Assembly (NCBI GenBank): GCA_020086605.1
Contig: JACBWW010000021.1
Location: 7,519,077-7,583,076 of the forward strand
DNA length: 64,000 nucleotides
Origin: Lanius collurio
Lineage: Eukaryota > Chordata > Aves > Passeriformes > Laniidae
Direction of reading: 5' to 3'
This document shows, piece by piece, positions 1 through 46,850 of the stretch (positions are counted from its first letter, which is position 1; the number at the start of each line of letters is the position of its first letter). The position numbers were made by a program, and so were the translations under genes. The notes below the pieces were generated by a model, which made no database searches, was not told the DNA's origin, and saw nothing but the letters and a program-made list of their open reading frames with translations.

Positions 1-1739
1 GGCAGTGACACTGAACACAGGAATGTCACAGGCTGGGCACATCTTGACTCAGATGTTGAAAGAATGAAAATCTGCTGCACAAATATGTAGCATAATCCAT
101 TCCACATTTCAAACCTAATGTAGCTCTTATAACATCTTTGTACGTGGAAGGAAGAAGTAATTGATCACCCAGACTAATTTAACACATGCACTAAAAGCAA
201 TAACTTGTCTGTTCTCACTTCCAGATGTGAGAAACAAATCCAGGTCCTGGAGGCTGGTGCTGAATCAGTGATTACATTATAACCTCATTTGCCTAAACTG
301 GGAATTTAAGATACAGGGTGAGAAAAGATGTGTCCAGGGCTGTCTCCAGCCTTCAGGTGCTGTGTTCTCAGTTACCTGGAAAGCTGGAGTTACTCCCAGA
401 GTCCTCTCAGTGTCAGTCCAGTTCTGAGCACAGCAGGGAGGTTTCTCTGTACCCCTGGTGCTCTTCAGTTCTGTCACTCTGTCCCAGAGAAGGACTTCAG
501 CTCTTTCAGAGTAGCAGCCAAGGAGCCTTTTATTTGTCCACAAGTTGTAGAGCAAGAAATGATCCATGGTGCTTGTAATAAGGAGCTAATACCCTTAAAT
601 TGGTGTTATTTTCCTTTTCTCTTAATGTAACCTCATAAATCAAAGCAAGGCCATGTGCTTTCATGTGATCCTCAAGGAGGAGCATGGAGGAATTTAAGAA
701 CTTAGTTATAAATGGAAAGTGATGTGAAATCTCCACAACTTTTGCATTTGGAAAAGCGTCTGGTATCCTGGGGGTGGTCAGAAGACACCATCCAGCCTCC
801 AGTGAGTTCCTGCCACTGTTTAATGAGTGTTAATTTGGCACTTGTTTGATTTCTACCAATGGAAATTGTTGGGGTGTAAATGTGGCTTCATCCTGTACTA
901 AAGACTAATTGGGCATTGAGGATCCTGGATGTCTTAATGAAGGAACTTGGAAGGGGAAGAAGATTCTGTTTAACAAAGCTTTTCCAAGTCTGACAGGTAA
1001 AACAGCTCCAAAAGTCTGAGCCAAAATGTTCCAGTCAAATAAGCCCTTGCAGTGATGTGTGTGAAGAGCTGGTTTGGGAGGAGCTCAGGAGCCATCCTGG
1101 CCTTTCTTGGCACATTTCAACTGCAAAGGCTAATTGTGACTGTTGAAAAATGTTACTTGTGCCCAGCATGGTCCTGAGTAGTTTTCATGGATAGAATTCC
1201 TGCTGCTTTTGTGAACGAGTCTCTTGCTTTTGGAATAGCCCAGTTCTAGTGCATGCTGCAATAAAGTTCTTTTCCTGCTGTCCTTACACAGAACTGTGCT
1301 TGCAGTGGCCAAATTATTGCTGTCTGAGGGGACAACCCACAGTGCGAGTTAAACCTCTAAAACCTTGCTCTGTATTTCTTTTAGCAAACAGTAAAAGGTT
1401 CTGGTGTGGTTCTGTTTACTGGGTGGAGGTGAAGCTCGGGAAAGAGTTCAATTTCCACCCTCCCAGCTGTCACTCCAGGTCTCACTGGAGCCAGGACAAG
1501 CTCGAGGAAGCCCTGGGTGTGTCAATAAGCCATTTCCTGCCGCTGTGGGGCCAGGGCTGTGCCAGCCCTTTGATACCTGAGCCTGTTGGCCATGTGGAAG
1601 TTCATGTCCCACTGATGGAGATTCCTTTTGGGGAAGAATTTCAGGCATTTCCTTATTCAAAGTATCCTTTCAAGGAGCTGAAATTTATAGTGCAGTGACC
1701 AGATTCCAGGATTGGTTATGTTTTAAAAGAAGCTTCAAG
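1..1739. other. Left flank, no gene recognised
   Basis: Unique-looking AT-moderate DNA. By human synteny SNAPC5 would converge on MAP2K1 from this side, but I did not find its coding sequence here; only a 3' UTR of it could be present. A 149-codon plus-strand open frame (1249-1698) has no recognisable domain. Confidence 0.5.
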
Positions 1740-2543
1740 AAGTTACTTGATAATATATTTATTAAGAGAACCCATTGCTAAACATCTGAGAGAATAAAAC
1801 AATAAAGGATTTTCATACACTTTTAGACACTAAACACAGTTGTCATGAATCTTTAGGTTAAAAGAAAGCGAAGTGCTTGGATCATTGTCTTAATTCCATA
1901 GGACACTTCCAAGAACTAACTTTTAAAAATCAATTAGAAAGACATACATCACTAAATCCAAGGATGATGATATGTTTGAAAAATAAATATAGAAATATGA
2001 ACAAGTCTACAATTAGAATATTGCCCTGTGCATTCCAAGAAATGCAGAGCTCTTGCCTTCTTCACCTGCAAAGAGAGAGATCTCTAGACAACAGCAAAAT
2101 TGGAGCCAGGAGGCCTAACTTTCGGGTACAGCTGGGCAGCAGCAAAGCATGCTCACAGACAGGCTCGGAGCATCCCGATCCCAAGCCCAGGGAGCTCAGG
2201 GAAAGCATGATTGAAGTACCAACGATTTACAAAGAGTCTTGATAAAGTTCAAACAAGCCAGGGGCCAACCTCCCCCAGTGATATTTTCATTAAGAAAGAA
2301 TATCCATAATCACCTAAAATCAGCAAGCACTGGAACTTACACAGCTTACATTTGGTCAGTGAACAACGGAACCCGGTACGATACCAATTAGTTTAGGACA
2401 AGATTTAAAACCGTTTGGCACATGCTATCAAGACATTCTTCCTTAAGAGGTGAAATACATGTTTGAACAGGTACAAGCTGAGGAAAGAGGACCAGAAGAG
2501 CATCGTTGTCACCAGAGGTACAGTCCAGGAGCTGCCCCCAGGC
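1740..2543 (-). other. MAP2K1: MAP2K1 3' UTR with AATAAA signal
   Basis: The sequence after the stop codon reads to a minus-strand AATAAA at 1763-1758, giving a 3' UTR of roughly 0.8 kb. The cleavage site itself is not visible, so the left edge is inferred. Plus-strand AATAAA hexamers at 1793-1798 and 1801-1806 lie inside this UTR on the opposite strand. Confidence 0.6.
1793..1806 (+). promoter_or_regulatory. Paired AATAAA poly(A) signals, plus strand
   Basis: Two AATAAA hexamers (1793-1798 and 1801-1806) lie about 30 nt from the oppositely oriented MAP2K1 signal at 1763-1758. They could end a convergent transcript such as SNAPC5. This is inferred from position only. Confidence 0.35.
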
Positions 2544-39128
<36,585 letters not shown>

Positions 39129-39650
39129 CTGTGCTGGGCATTGGGGAGGGGCACCTCGAGTGCTGTGCCCAGCCCCTCAGTTCAGAGAGGACACTGAGGG
39201 GCTGGAGCATGTCCAGGGAAGGGAATGGAGCTGGGGAAGGGTCTGGAGCCCCAGGAGGGGCTGAGAGAGTTGGGAAAGGAGCTCAGCCTGGAGAAAAGGA
39301 GGCTCAGGGGGAGCCTTGTGGCTCTGCACGACTCCCTGACAGGAGGGGGCAGCCGGGGGGGTCGGACTCTGCTCCCAGGGAACAGGGACAGAATGAGGAC
39401 ATCATCTTAAGCTGCACCAAGGGAAGTTCAGGCTGGACATCAACAGGAATTTCCTCACAGAAGGGGTGATCAGACTTTGCAAGGGGCTGCCCAGGGAGGT
39501 TTTGAGTCAACATCCCTGGAGGTATCCAAGGAATACCTGGACATGGTACTCAGTACTCTGGGCTGGTGACGAGGTGGGCATTGGGCACAGATTGGACTCG
39601 ATGGTCTTGGCAGTCTTTTCCAACCTCAGTGATTCTGTGATTCTCTGAAG
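39129..39650 (+). mobile_element. CR1 LINE 3' region, about 0.5 kb
   Basis: CR1 3' sequence: CTGGAGCATGTCCAGGGAAG, GGAAGTTCAGGCTGGACATC, AGGAATTTCCTCACAGAAGG, GGGCTGCCCAGGGAGG and the tail TTCCAACCTCAGTGATTCTG with TGATTCT repeats. The TGATTCT tail marks the 3' end. It is 5'-truncated and lies between MAP2K1 and TIPIN. Confidence 0.9.
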
Positions 39651-39749
39651 TGACAAGGGGCTCAACAGGCACTATTTTAAATTCCATTTTTGGGAGTGTC
39701 TCATCATGGGGTTTTGCAACATTGGATGTTTCAAATTAAACACTCATCC

Positions 39750-40402
39750 CCAGCACGTTTTCCCTGGCAAGGCAATGCTGCAGGAGGCTGGAGGTGATGG
39801 TGGATGTGACATTGGACATGTCCCAGCCATGTGCAGTGGCAGCCCAGAAAGCCAAGTGTATCCTGGGCTGATGCCATAGGGAGGGCAGCAGGTGAGGGGG
39901 AATTCTGCCCCTCTGCCCTGCTTAGGTGAGATCCCACTTGCAGAGCTGCTCCAGCCCTGGGGCCCGGCACAGGAAGGGGAGTCCAGAGGAGACACCAAGA
40001 TAATCAGAGGGATGGTGCACCTCTCCTATGGGGAAAGGCTGAGAGGATTGCAATTGTTCAGCCTGGAGAAGCTTTGGGGTGACTTAATTGTGGCCTTCCA
40101 GTTCATGAAGGGAATTTACAGGAAGGATGGAGAGGGACTATTTACAGGGGTTTGGAGAGACAGGACAAGGGGGAATGGCTTCAAACTGTCAGAGTAGGTT
40201 TAGATGGGATATTAGGATGAAATTCCTCCTTGTGAGGGTGGTGAGGTCTTGGCACAGGCTGCCTAAAGAAGCTCTTCCATTCCTGGAAGTGTCTAAAGTC
40301 AGGTTGGACAGAACTTGGAACAATCTGGTCTAGTGGAAGATGTCCCTACCGAGAGCAGGCGGGCTGGGACGGGAAGGAGATAATCTGTCATGTCCCTTCC
40401 CA
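39750..40402 (+). mobile_element. CR1-type LINE 3' region next to TIPIN promoter
   Basis: A second CR1-like copy in tandem orientation: CAGAGGGATGGTGCACCTCT, AGCCTGGAGAAG, GGGGGAATGGCTTCAAACTG, GGCACAGGCTGCCTAAAG and a tail ending CATGTCCCTTCCCA. The right end lies about 70 bp from the E2F palindrome of TIPIN. The left boundary is uncertain. Confidence 0.8.
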
Positions 40403-40471
40403 GGCAGGCCATTCCCACACCCCACGCCCCAGCTCTGGGATCGCCTCAGCCGCCCCGCTCCTCCCACTACG

Positions 40472-40485
40472 TTTTGGCGCCAAAA
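40472..40485. promoter_or_regulatory. Palindromic E2F site in TIPIN promoter
   Basis: TTTTGGCGCCAAAA is a perfect 14-bp palindrome containing the E2F core TTTGGCGC on both strands. It fits the S-phase role of TIPIN; regulation by E2F is inferred from the motif and the gene's function. Confidence 0.75.
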
Positions 40486-40511
40486 CCCCTGAGCGGCCGC
40501 GGCCGGGAGCT

Positions 40512-40533
40512 CGCGAGACTCGGGAGTCTCGCG
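40512..40533. repeat. Perfect inverted repeat, 10-bp arms, 2-bp spacer
   Basis: The left arm is CGCGAGACTC, the spacer GG and the right arm GAGTCTCGCG. The arms overlap CTCGCGAGA and TCTCGCG, related to the TCTCGCGAGA promoter motif of housekeeping genes. Confidence 0.85.
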
Positions 40534-41103
40534 GGACTTGGCGCGCGCGGGGGCGGCTCCGGCCCCTCAGCCCGCCCCGCGCTCCGCCACGGCCGGAGCC
40601 GCCCGAGGAGGGGCCCTGCGAACGGAGCTCCTGCTGGCATCGGCGCTGCCCCGCTCCGGCCGAGGCCTCTGGAATTAGCTTCACTTGAGGAGCCGGGAAA
40701 GGAGAATCCTCTTCCAGACCGTGTTTCGAAGTGGGTGAGCTGTAAGTTTGGCGAATTGCCGCTCCGAAGCCTTTGGTCAGGGATGTGAGTAGCACGCGGG
40801 TCCATGGATAAGCGCTGTGGTCAGAAATCCACTTATTTTGGTTTATTCCTGCCACACTCAAGTGACTTTGACGAGTTGAAGCATGACAAACCCTTATTTT
40901 ATTCGGCTCAGTGAGGTTGTGTTATCCTCTGTATGGTATCTGCTGTTTAACTTACAGGATGATCTAGTTGGCAATTTTTTTCTGAAAAAACTTTAAACAC
41001 TATATATAATTGACGTTTATCTGCCTCTGTGGAAGCCTCTCTGCTTCTCTTTAAATGCTTTTGCTGTTTTCTGCAGGAGGGCAAAAAAGGCTTCTTTGTG
41101 GCA

Positions 41104-41236
41104 ATGATAGATCCTTTAGAGAACAACTTGTTTGATCTTCCTGATTATGATAACACTGAAGATGAAACATTCCCACCTCTTCCACCTCCTGCCTCTCCAG
41201 GAAGAGACGATGCGGAATGGGCTCAGGCTAATGCAG
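41104..41236 (+). CDS. TIPIN: TIPIN first coding exon (residues 1-45)
   Basis: The exon itself probably starts at 41077 after TTTTCTGCAG, leaving 27 nt of 5' UTR before the ATG. It encodes the acidic N-terminus through [14 protein letters not shown] and ends with donor GTGAAC, one base into codon 45. Confidence 0.94.
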
Positions 41237-44200
41237 GTGAACACCCGTGACCCCTAAAAATCCCATTTTAATGCTGTGTAATTGAAATTATTGGTGTTGA
41301 ATTTCACCACCTTGAGTTCACTGCATAAAAATAGACAGAAAACAAACTGTAAACTTAAATTGTTAATCATGTGATGCTTTCCAGCTAGTGGGAAAAGTTT
41401 ATTTTTGTAGATTCCATTAAAACGTGCGCACAAAGGAAGCTTTGTAAAATTCAAGCTATTCTGACAAAATGTTGGTACAGATAATTATACAGCAATGATC
41501 TATTACTCTTTGTGACTTGGATTTTAGGAGAGATAAGAGTGTTGGCTGCACTCTCAATGTACTTATCAGAAATACAAGTAGGAACTTAAAATGTACACAG
41601 TGCAATTCTAGGTGATTGTAATTGCATTGAATACTTAAATAATGTCATTTTCTTCCCCAGATCCAGATGGCAACCAGCAGTCCCAAACAAAGGATTCTGC
41701 TGGGACCACACAGAAAGCAGTTAAAAGACCAAGGCCTAGATTAGATGCCCAAAGGTAACTTCATACAGAATATTTCTTTGTGTGATGAGTTTGGTGTAGG
41801 GCTGTGGGAGAATGATTAAGGTACCTCTAAAACTGGTGTAAGTTCTTTATAATCCACAGAAAGAATCCAAACTTTAGCCTATTTCAAGGACTGTGAGCAT
41901 TTTTTCTTTGGGTTTTTTACTTCTTAGTTGAAAGAAAGAAGTGTGGGTTTCAAATAACTCTGCCAATTTCCTATTCTCAGGTTAATTTCAGAAAGAGGGC
42001 TCCCAGCCCTGAGACACATGTTTGACAATGTGAAGTTCAGGGGTAAAGGGCACGAGGTAAGACTTGGTGAGCTTTTGTTTTGTTTCCTGGAGGTTAATGT
42101 AGATTTGATAGAGTGCTGCCCATCTGATACAGGGAGAAAGCTGGTTAGCCAGCTTTTCAGCAGTATCTGAACAAACCCTGATGGGGTTTGGAGCTGCAAA
42201 TTTTAAAACAAACATGAATGCTTTAGCAAACCCATCTTTGATCATCAAATTCTCTTCCTGAACTCTAAAAGTAGAATATCCCTTCTTGTATTGTCCGTAG
42301 GGTTTTGAATCTCAAGGTTTAAAAAAAAAAGGTGTGACACGCCACTTGAGCAAAGAAAAAGCAGGACTTTATCTACAAGCTTTCTTATTGTTTTGGATGC
42401 ACTTAAACGTGCAGAGCTTATTTTCCTTTATGTATCATTGTAGACAGTGAGGGTCAGTCTCTTCTGCCAAGTAACAAGCAATAGGAAAAGAGCAAACAGC
42501 CTCAAGTTGTGCCAGGGGAGGTTTAGATCAGTTATTAGGAAAAATTTCTTCACTAAGAATGTTGTCCAGCCCTGGGCAGCCTGTGCTGTGGACTCATCAT
42601 CCCTGGGGGGATTTAAAAGGCATGCAGATGTAGCACTTGGGGACATGGTTTAGTGATGGCCTTGGCAGTGCTGGGGGGTTGGACTCTGTGATCTTAGGAC
42701 TTCTCCAACCCAAACAATTCCGTGATTCTCCTGGCACACTTGCAAGGATACCTGTGGAGAGCATTCATGGTGTAAATGTTCTCATTACCACTGGAGGCAC
42801 AAAGAAACTGGGCAGTAGTGCTGAAAGGTACAAAAATCTTTGCTAGATCAGGTTATTTTGATGTATCTGCATTCTAAACATAAGAATCAATGCCAGCTGT
42901 GCCCCTGTGGATTTATTTCAGCCTGAGTTCAGCTCTGGTTGTTTAAGGGCGATGCTTCAGGACCTGGCAGATGTTTTACAGGTTATGCAAACGCTCCCCT
43001 GAACTTGTATCACTGCTGTTCTCATAGCCTGAGATTACGCTTCCACTGGATTGTGGGAGGAGGAAGGAAAGGTTACCCACACATTCATACTGCTCCCATT
43101 TTCCAGAGACTGTCAAGCTGCAGATGCTTCATGTTTTCAGGAATTAGTGTTGTGTTTCCCTCTGCAGTCTCCTGACTTTGTCAGCTGTAGTAGCTGGGTG
43201 TTGCCTTTCTTGCTCTAGGCAGAGGACCTGAAGACACTGATACAACATATGGAGCACTGGGCTCACAGACTGTTCCCAAAACTGCAGTTTGAGGATTTTA
43301 TTGACAGAGTGGAGTCTTTGGGAAACAAAAAGGAAGTTCAGGTATGAATTGTTTCTGTCAGTTTCTCTTCATGCTGTTTGGAATAGTGCAAGAGATACAT
43401 TTAGGAGATCTCAATTATGCAGCAAAAGAAGACTTAGGTTATACATACTGCTAAGGAAGTATAATGCTATTTAAATTAATTTCTCTCAATTTAGAGCTCT
43501 GTCTGGTATTTAAGTTTAGATACAGCTTTTATGTATTTGAAATAATACTTTGGAGAATTGGCTTCAGCATTTTCAGGACATCTTTAACCACAGAAAGTTG
43601 CTTAAGAGCGCTGGAACTGGGTGGGTTTTGGGGTTTTGTTTGGTTGGTTTTTAATGTTTGAACCTGGGAAAGAAGACTGGTAACAAATTCAGCTTCATTT
43701 GGCTGGGTGATAGATGAAGGACTGGGAAGATAATCCCCAGCACTGAAGGTGTGTGTCTCAAATGGACATTGAGTGAAAGGAGTATTTTCTTCAGAGTAAT
43801 ACAGCGTAAAATGAAATTGCTGTGGTTTTCCCATACTCCCAAAGTTGAACATAAAAACTTGCTAAAGATGAAGTAGCAGTGTTTTAATTTCCCATTTGCA
43901 GACCTGCCTAAAGCGGATTAGACTGGATCTTCCCATTTTACATGAAGACTTCAAAAATAATGAAGGTATGCTCTCTCTGCTGTTTCTTCAGTACTTTGGT
44001 GCTTAAGGTTATTTACTTCCCTTCCAGTGACCAGAAGTAAATGATCATGATATGCTTTTCTCATGCAGAAGAAGTTGTTGAGAGGTCTCTCCTTTAAAAC
44101 CAGGCTTCTGTGAATCTTATGACAAAACTGAACTGGTACTTGCACATAAGTATGTAAAAATAAATAAAATTGCATGGTCTGCTGAAAGGAAATGGAAAGT

Positions 44201-46482
44201 GGGTATTAACCAGCATTGTTAGAAATATTCTTCCAAAAAAACCTCCAGAAATGCAGTTATTGAACACACAGGTTTGTGTTGCACTCTCACATGAGTGCAG
44301 TCTGGAGAGCTCTTGGATCTTACAGAAGCAGGAATGATAACTTCATCCTAATGATACTCCAGGGAGTTGCAGTGCAGTCAGGGTGTGGTGCCCTTCATAG
44401 GCAAAGTACCTGCTAATGCTGGGGGCACTGTTATGTCTGTCAGTTCTGGCACACAGCTGCTGGGAGCATTCCTTCTTCCAGGATCAAAACCCAGCATTTA
44501 CTGAGGACATGAGTCAAGAGTCTCTTCCAATCAGATAGAAATTAGACATAAACAATTTTTTAATTAAAAGAGGAATGTTCATGTGATAATTAGAAAAAAA
44601 ACTTTAGTAGCGGAAAGGAGAGAATTTCATTGTCGTTCCTAAGGGCCTTCAGGACCCTGCAGGTTTTCATACCTTCACTGTGAGTCTCTCTCCAGAGAGA
44701 GAGTGTGTTATCTACCCATTGTCCTGCTTGTCTTCACGTGAACCTCAGCCAGTGCCTGAGAATGGTGTTTTGGTGGATGAGTTCATCAGTGGCAAGATCT
44801 GGCCTCAGCTTTGGGCAGTTGGTGACATGTGGCTGTCTTCACTGCTGCTGCAGTGGTGAGAACTGCACTGCAGCCAGAAGCAGCCACGGACAGCAACACG
44901 AGTGGTTCCTGCCGACAGGGTCTGCAGAGTGATCAGATGTTCTGTGCGATGGTTCCATACACTGGGCTTTGAATGTGTTGTTGAGCTGCTCCTGAACAGT
45001 GTGACTGAGTGCACTGCTACAGCTGCCCAGCCTTCAGGGAAAAAGCTGGAGTAGGCATCTCACAGGTGTGAAATAAAAACTCAAGCTGGGGTGTTGTATT
45101 AACAACCCAACCCTTTTGTCAGCTCACCTTTCTATTCACAGGCTTAAAGTGGTGCAGAGGCCTTGGGCACTCTTTCAAGAGTGCTCTGCTGCTTTCTGGG
45201 TGGGTGAAGCTTGTCTAACTGAACTGCCTCCACCTTGCACATTTCAGTGCTGGCAGATGAATAAATATCTTTGTCATAGAGCACACTGAATTCAGAACTG
45301 AGTGTGAACACACACAGTGTGTGTGTTCAAACCTCTGCTTCACAGAATGCTGGAATGGTTTGGGTGGGAAGGAACCTTAAAACCCATCCTGTTCCATCCC
45401 CTCCCATGGGCAAGGACACTTTCCATTGGTGCCATCCAGCCTGGCCTTGAAAGGTTGGAATTCCTGCCACTTTCTTAAGGAGAGTGTTTTATTAGTAGGG
45501 TTGGGAGGAAAATTACCTGGCCCTTAGGATTACCTGGATTTCCTGTCCCTTTTGACCCTTCAAGCATAGCTCCTGTTGCTAACTCAGTGAGCTGTGCTTC
45601 TTTACACTCAGGCACTGATTATTCTATGTGTGTGAACTCTGAGCCCTTCTTGTGTCCTTTGAATATTGGAGATGGGGGCCTAGGCAGAAAATTTCCCATT
45701 AAAATTAAATTATGGAATGATCTTCAGCTATCAATACAAAATGTAGAACATAGAAATGCTTTCAGAATATTCTCTTGACCTACACGTCATTGATCTCTAT
45801 GGGTTTAAGGTGTTGATGCTGCTCCTCTTCCCCCTGCCACCCCTTGTTTTTAACCAGAAGGAGAAGGGGAAAGCAATGGACTGGATCCAGCTGCTGAAGA
45901 TGCACATTCCTGCTCTGGAAATGCAGAAGAGCTGAATTCCCTGCCTCTGACGGAGGAGCAGCAGGAGCGGATGAAGAAGAACCGGCAGCTGGCCCTAGAG
46001 CGGAGGCAGGCACGGCTGCAGGGCCACAGCCAGTCCCAGCACCAGGGTAAGGACCCCAGTTTCAGCAAGGGCAGTGGCCTGAGCCGCTGGGACATGGCTC
46101 TCATGGCTTTTCTAGTAAGTACTGGAATGTGCAACTCATATTTAAACAGTTTTCCTGTAGTTAAACTCCAGAGCTGTCACTGCTCCCCTGCTTGTTGTGC
46201 CAAGCCGTGACAGTTTTGTCTTTGGTGAGATGCAGCTCACCGTGTTAACTCTGAGCTGCCTTTGCCAGACTGGTGATGGAACCATCAGTTAAACACAGCA
46301 ACAGTGTCTGTTTTTTCTTTCTTTCCTCAATAGAGCTCCCCAGTAGTTATTTAGAAGATGAGTTTGACAACCCAGTTGTTCAGGATCCCACTGACCTTAT
46401 TGAAAAGACTCAGGTTCCTGCAGCCAAGAATGCTCCCACAGATGAAGATGAAGAATTGGAATGTGCCAGGGAAGAGCAGTAA
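41104..46482 (+). CDS. TIPIN: TIPIN (TIMELESS-interacting protein) gene, complete CDS in 7 coding exons
   Basis: TIPIN binds TIMELESS in the nuclear fork-protection complex that couples helicase and polymerase, binds RPA and supports ATR-CHK1 checkpoint signalling. The coding exons join to 828 nt (275 aa; human is 301). The N-terminus [15 protein letters not shown] and the acidic, proline-rich [13 protein letters not shown] match the family. The Swi3 domain spans about 76-158 ([49 protein letters not shown]). The RPA-binding motif is at 194-217 ([22 protein letters not shown]). The tail is acidic and shorter than in human. The start is chosen because the ATG sits 27 nt after an acceptor and gives the conserved N-terminus. 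A non-coding first exon is probable. It is convergent with DIS3L. Confidence 0.97.
41661..41754 (+). CDS. TIPIN: TIPIN exon 3 (residues 45-76)
   Basis: 94 nt, acceptor TTCCCCAG, donor GTAACT. It encodes a variable linker ([15 protein letters not shown]) and a basic stretch [10 protein letters not shown] that leads into the Swi3 domain. The basic stretch is conserved in human as KRNIPKLDAQ. Confidence 0.93.
41981..42056 (+). CDS. TIPIN: TIPIN exon 4 (residues 76-101)
   Basis: 76 nt, acceptor ATTCTCAG, donor GTAAGA. It encodes the start of the Swi3 domain, [19 protein letters not shown] then RGKGHE, nearly the same as human. Confidence 0.95.
42057..43218 (+). other. TIPIN: TIPIN intron 4
   Basis: 1.16 kb, mostly a CR1 insertion (42445-42728) plus unique sequence. 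Introns 2 (41237-41660), 3 (41755-41980) and 5 (43342-43901) hold nothing recognised beyond a G/T-rich stretch at about 43605-43650. Confidence 0.65.
42445..42728 (+). mobile_element. CR1 LINE 3' fragment in TIPIN intron 4
   Basis: It contains GTCTCTTCTGCCAAGTAACA, CCTCAAGTTGTGCCAGGGGA, ATTTCTTCACTAAGAATG and a tail CTCCAACCCAAACAATTCCG with TGATTCTC. It is sense to TIPIN, well preserved and 5'-truncated. Confidence 0.92.
43219..43341 (+). CDS. TIPIN: TIPIN exon 5 (residues 102-142)
   Basis: 123 nt, phase 0 at both ends, acceptor GCTCTAG, donor GTATGA. It encodes the Swi3 core [19 protein letters not shown] and [16 protein letters not shown], ending KKEVQ. This is the TIMELESS-binding region. 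Confidence 0.96.
43902..43965 (+). CDS. TIPIN: TIPIN exon 6 (residues 143-164)
   Basis: A 64-nt exon, acceptor TTTGCAG, donor GTATGC. It encodes [17 protein letters not shown], the end of the Swi3 domain, then KNNE. It is short and was found by homology and phase. Confidence 0.95.
43966..45857 (+). other. TIPIN: TIPIN intron 6
   Basis: 1.9 kb containing an antisense CR1 fragment (45342-45468) and a GC-moderate stretch around 44700-45050 with no recognised gene. No small Cajal-body or nucleolar RNA could be confirmed by box motifs alone. Confidence 0.6.
45342..45468 (-). mobile_element. CR1 LINE 3' fragment in TIPIN intron 6
   Basis: The plus strand reads CACAGAATGCTGGAATGG, GGGTGGGAAGGAACC and CATCCAGCCTGGCCTTGAAA, the reverse complement of a CR1 3' end. 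It is antisense to TIPIN and about 130 bp long. Confidence 0.85.
45858..46046 (+). CDS. TIPIN: TIPIN exon 7 (residues 164-227), RPA-binding motif
   Basis: 189 nt, acceptor TTAACCAG, donor GTAAGG. An acidic low-complexity linker precedes [20 protein letters not shown] and QARLQ, the helix that in human TIPIN binds RPA32. The linker is shorter than in human, which explains much of the size difference. Confidence 0.94.
46334..46482 (+). CDS. TIPIN: TIPIN exon 8, C-terminus (residues 227-275)
   Basis: 149 nt including TAA at 46480-46482, acceptor CCTCAATAG. It encodes an acidic tail ([15 protein letters not shown] ... [13 protein letters not shown]) that is poorly conserved relative to human. 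The frame fits exon 7. Confidence 0.9.
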
Positions 46483-46850
46483 CTTCCCCACACTGTGAAT
46501 GCCTTTTGTGACCAAAAGACCCCCCTGCTTTAAGTACTGTCATTATACTGAAATGTTGCTGGCTCTTGGCACTCCAGAAGCTTCAGGGAAGTCTTTCCCA
46601 TGGCACCACTGCAGACAGAACTCTTCCCTGGAAGCTGCAGAGCAGCAGCTCCATACACCAGCAAACAGAACAAAGTTCTTCAGCTGCACTTGAGCCGCCT
46701 TTTCCACCTCCCAAAATGTTATTTTTTTAAGAAATGTTTGATTTTTTCGACCTACTTTGAATATAGTTTATAATTCATGTCAAACTGAATTAACTGGGAT
46801 GTTGATGGATTAAGTTGCTATTAAAGTTGTGTTGTTTGGGGTTTTTTTTA
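46483..46850 (+). other. TIPIN: TIPIN 3' UTR with ATTAAA signal
   Basis: ATTAAA at 46820-46825, followed by a GT-rich stretch (GTTGTGTTGTTTGGGG), is a plausible cleavage site giving a short 3' UTR of about 0.36 kb. Further plus-strand hexamers at 46930-46935 (ATTAAA), 47468-47473 (ATTAAA) and 47492-47497 (AATAAA) could allow longer forms. Confidence 0.6.

Larger units (their letters stand above)
40440..40790 (+). promoter_or_regulatory. TIPIN: TIPIN CpG promoter and probable non-coding exon 1
   Basis: A CpG-rich block with no TATA box. It contains a perfect E2F palindrome (40472-40485), a 22-bp inverted repeat (40512-40533), TCTCGCGGGA (40527-40536) and a further TTGGCGCG E2F-like site. Candidate exon 1 donors are GTGAGC at about 40735 and GTAAGT at about 40742; I cannot decide between them or place the start site. 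Confidence 0.7.

Noticed and set aside
1249..1698. 149-codon plus-strand open frame in the left flank, ending near AATAAA signals
   Set aside because: It does not resemble SNAPC5 or any family I know, and its length is within chance expectation. Kept only as part of the flank description.
39131..39469. 112-codon open frame between MAP2K1 and TIPIN
   Set aside because: It lies wholly in CR1 3' sequence, which does not encode CR1 proteins in this frame.
43966..45857. Search for a small Cajal-body or H/ACA RNA inside TIPIN introns
   Set aside because: No convincing H box plus ACA with paired stems could be identified by eye; a covariance-model search would be needed to decide.
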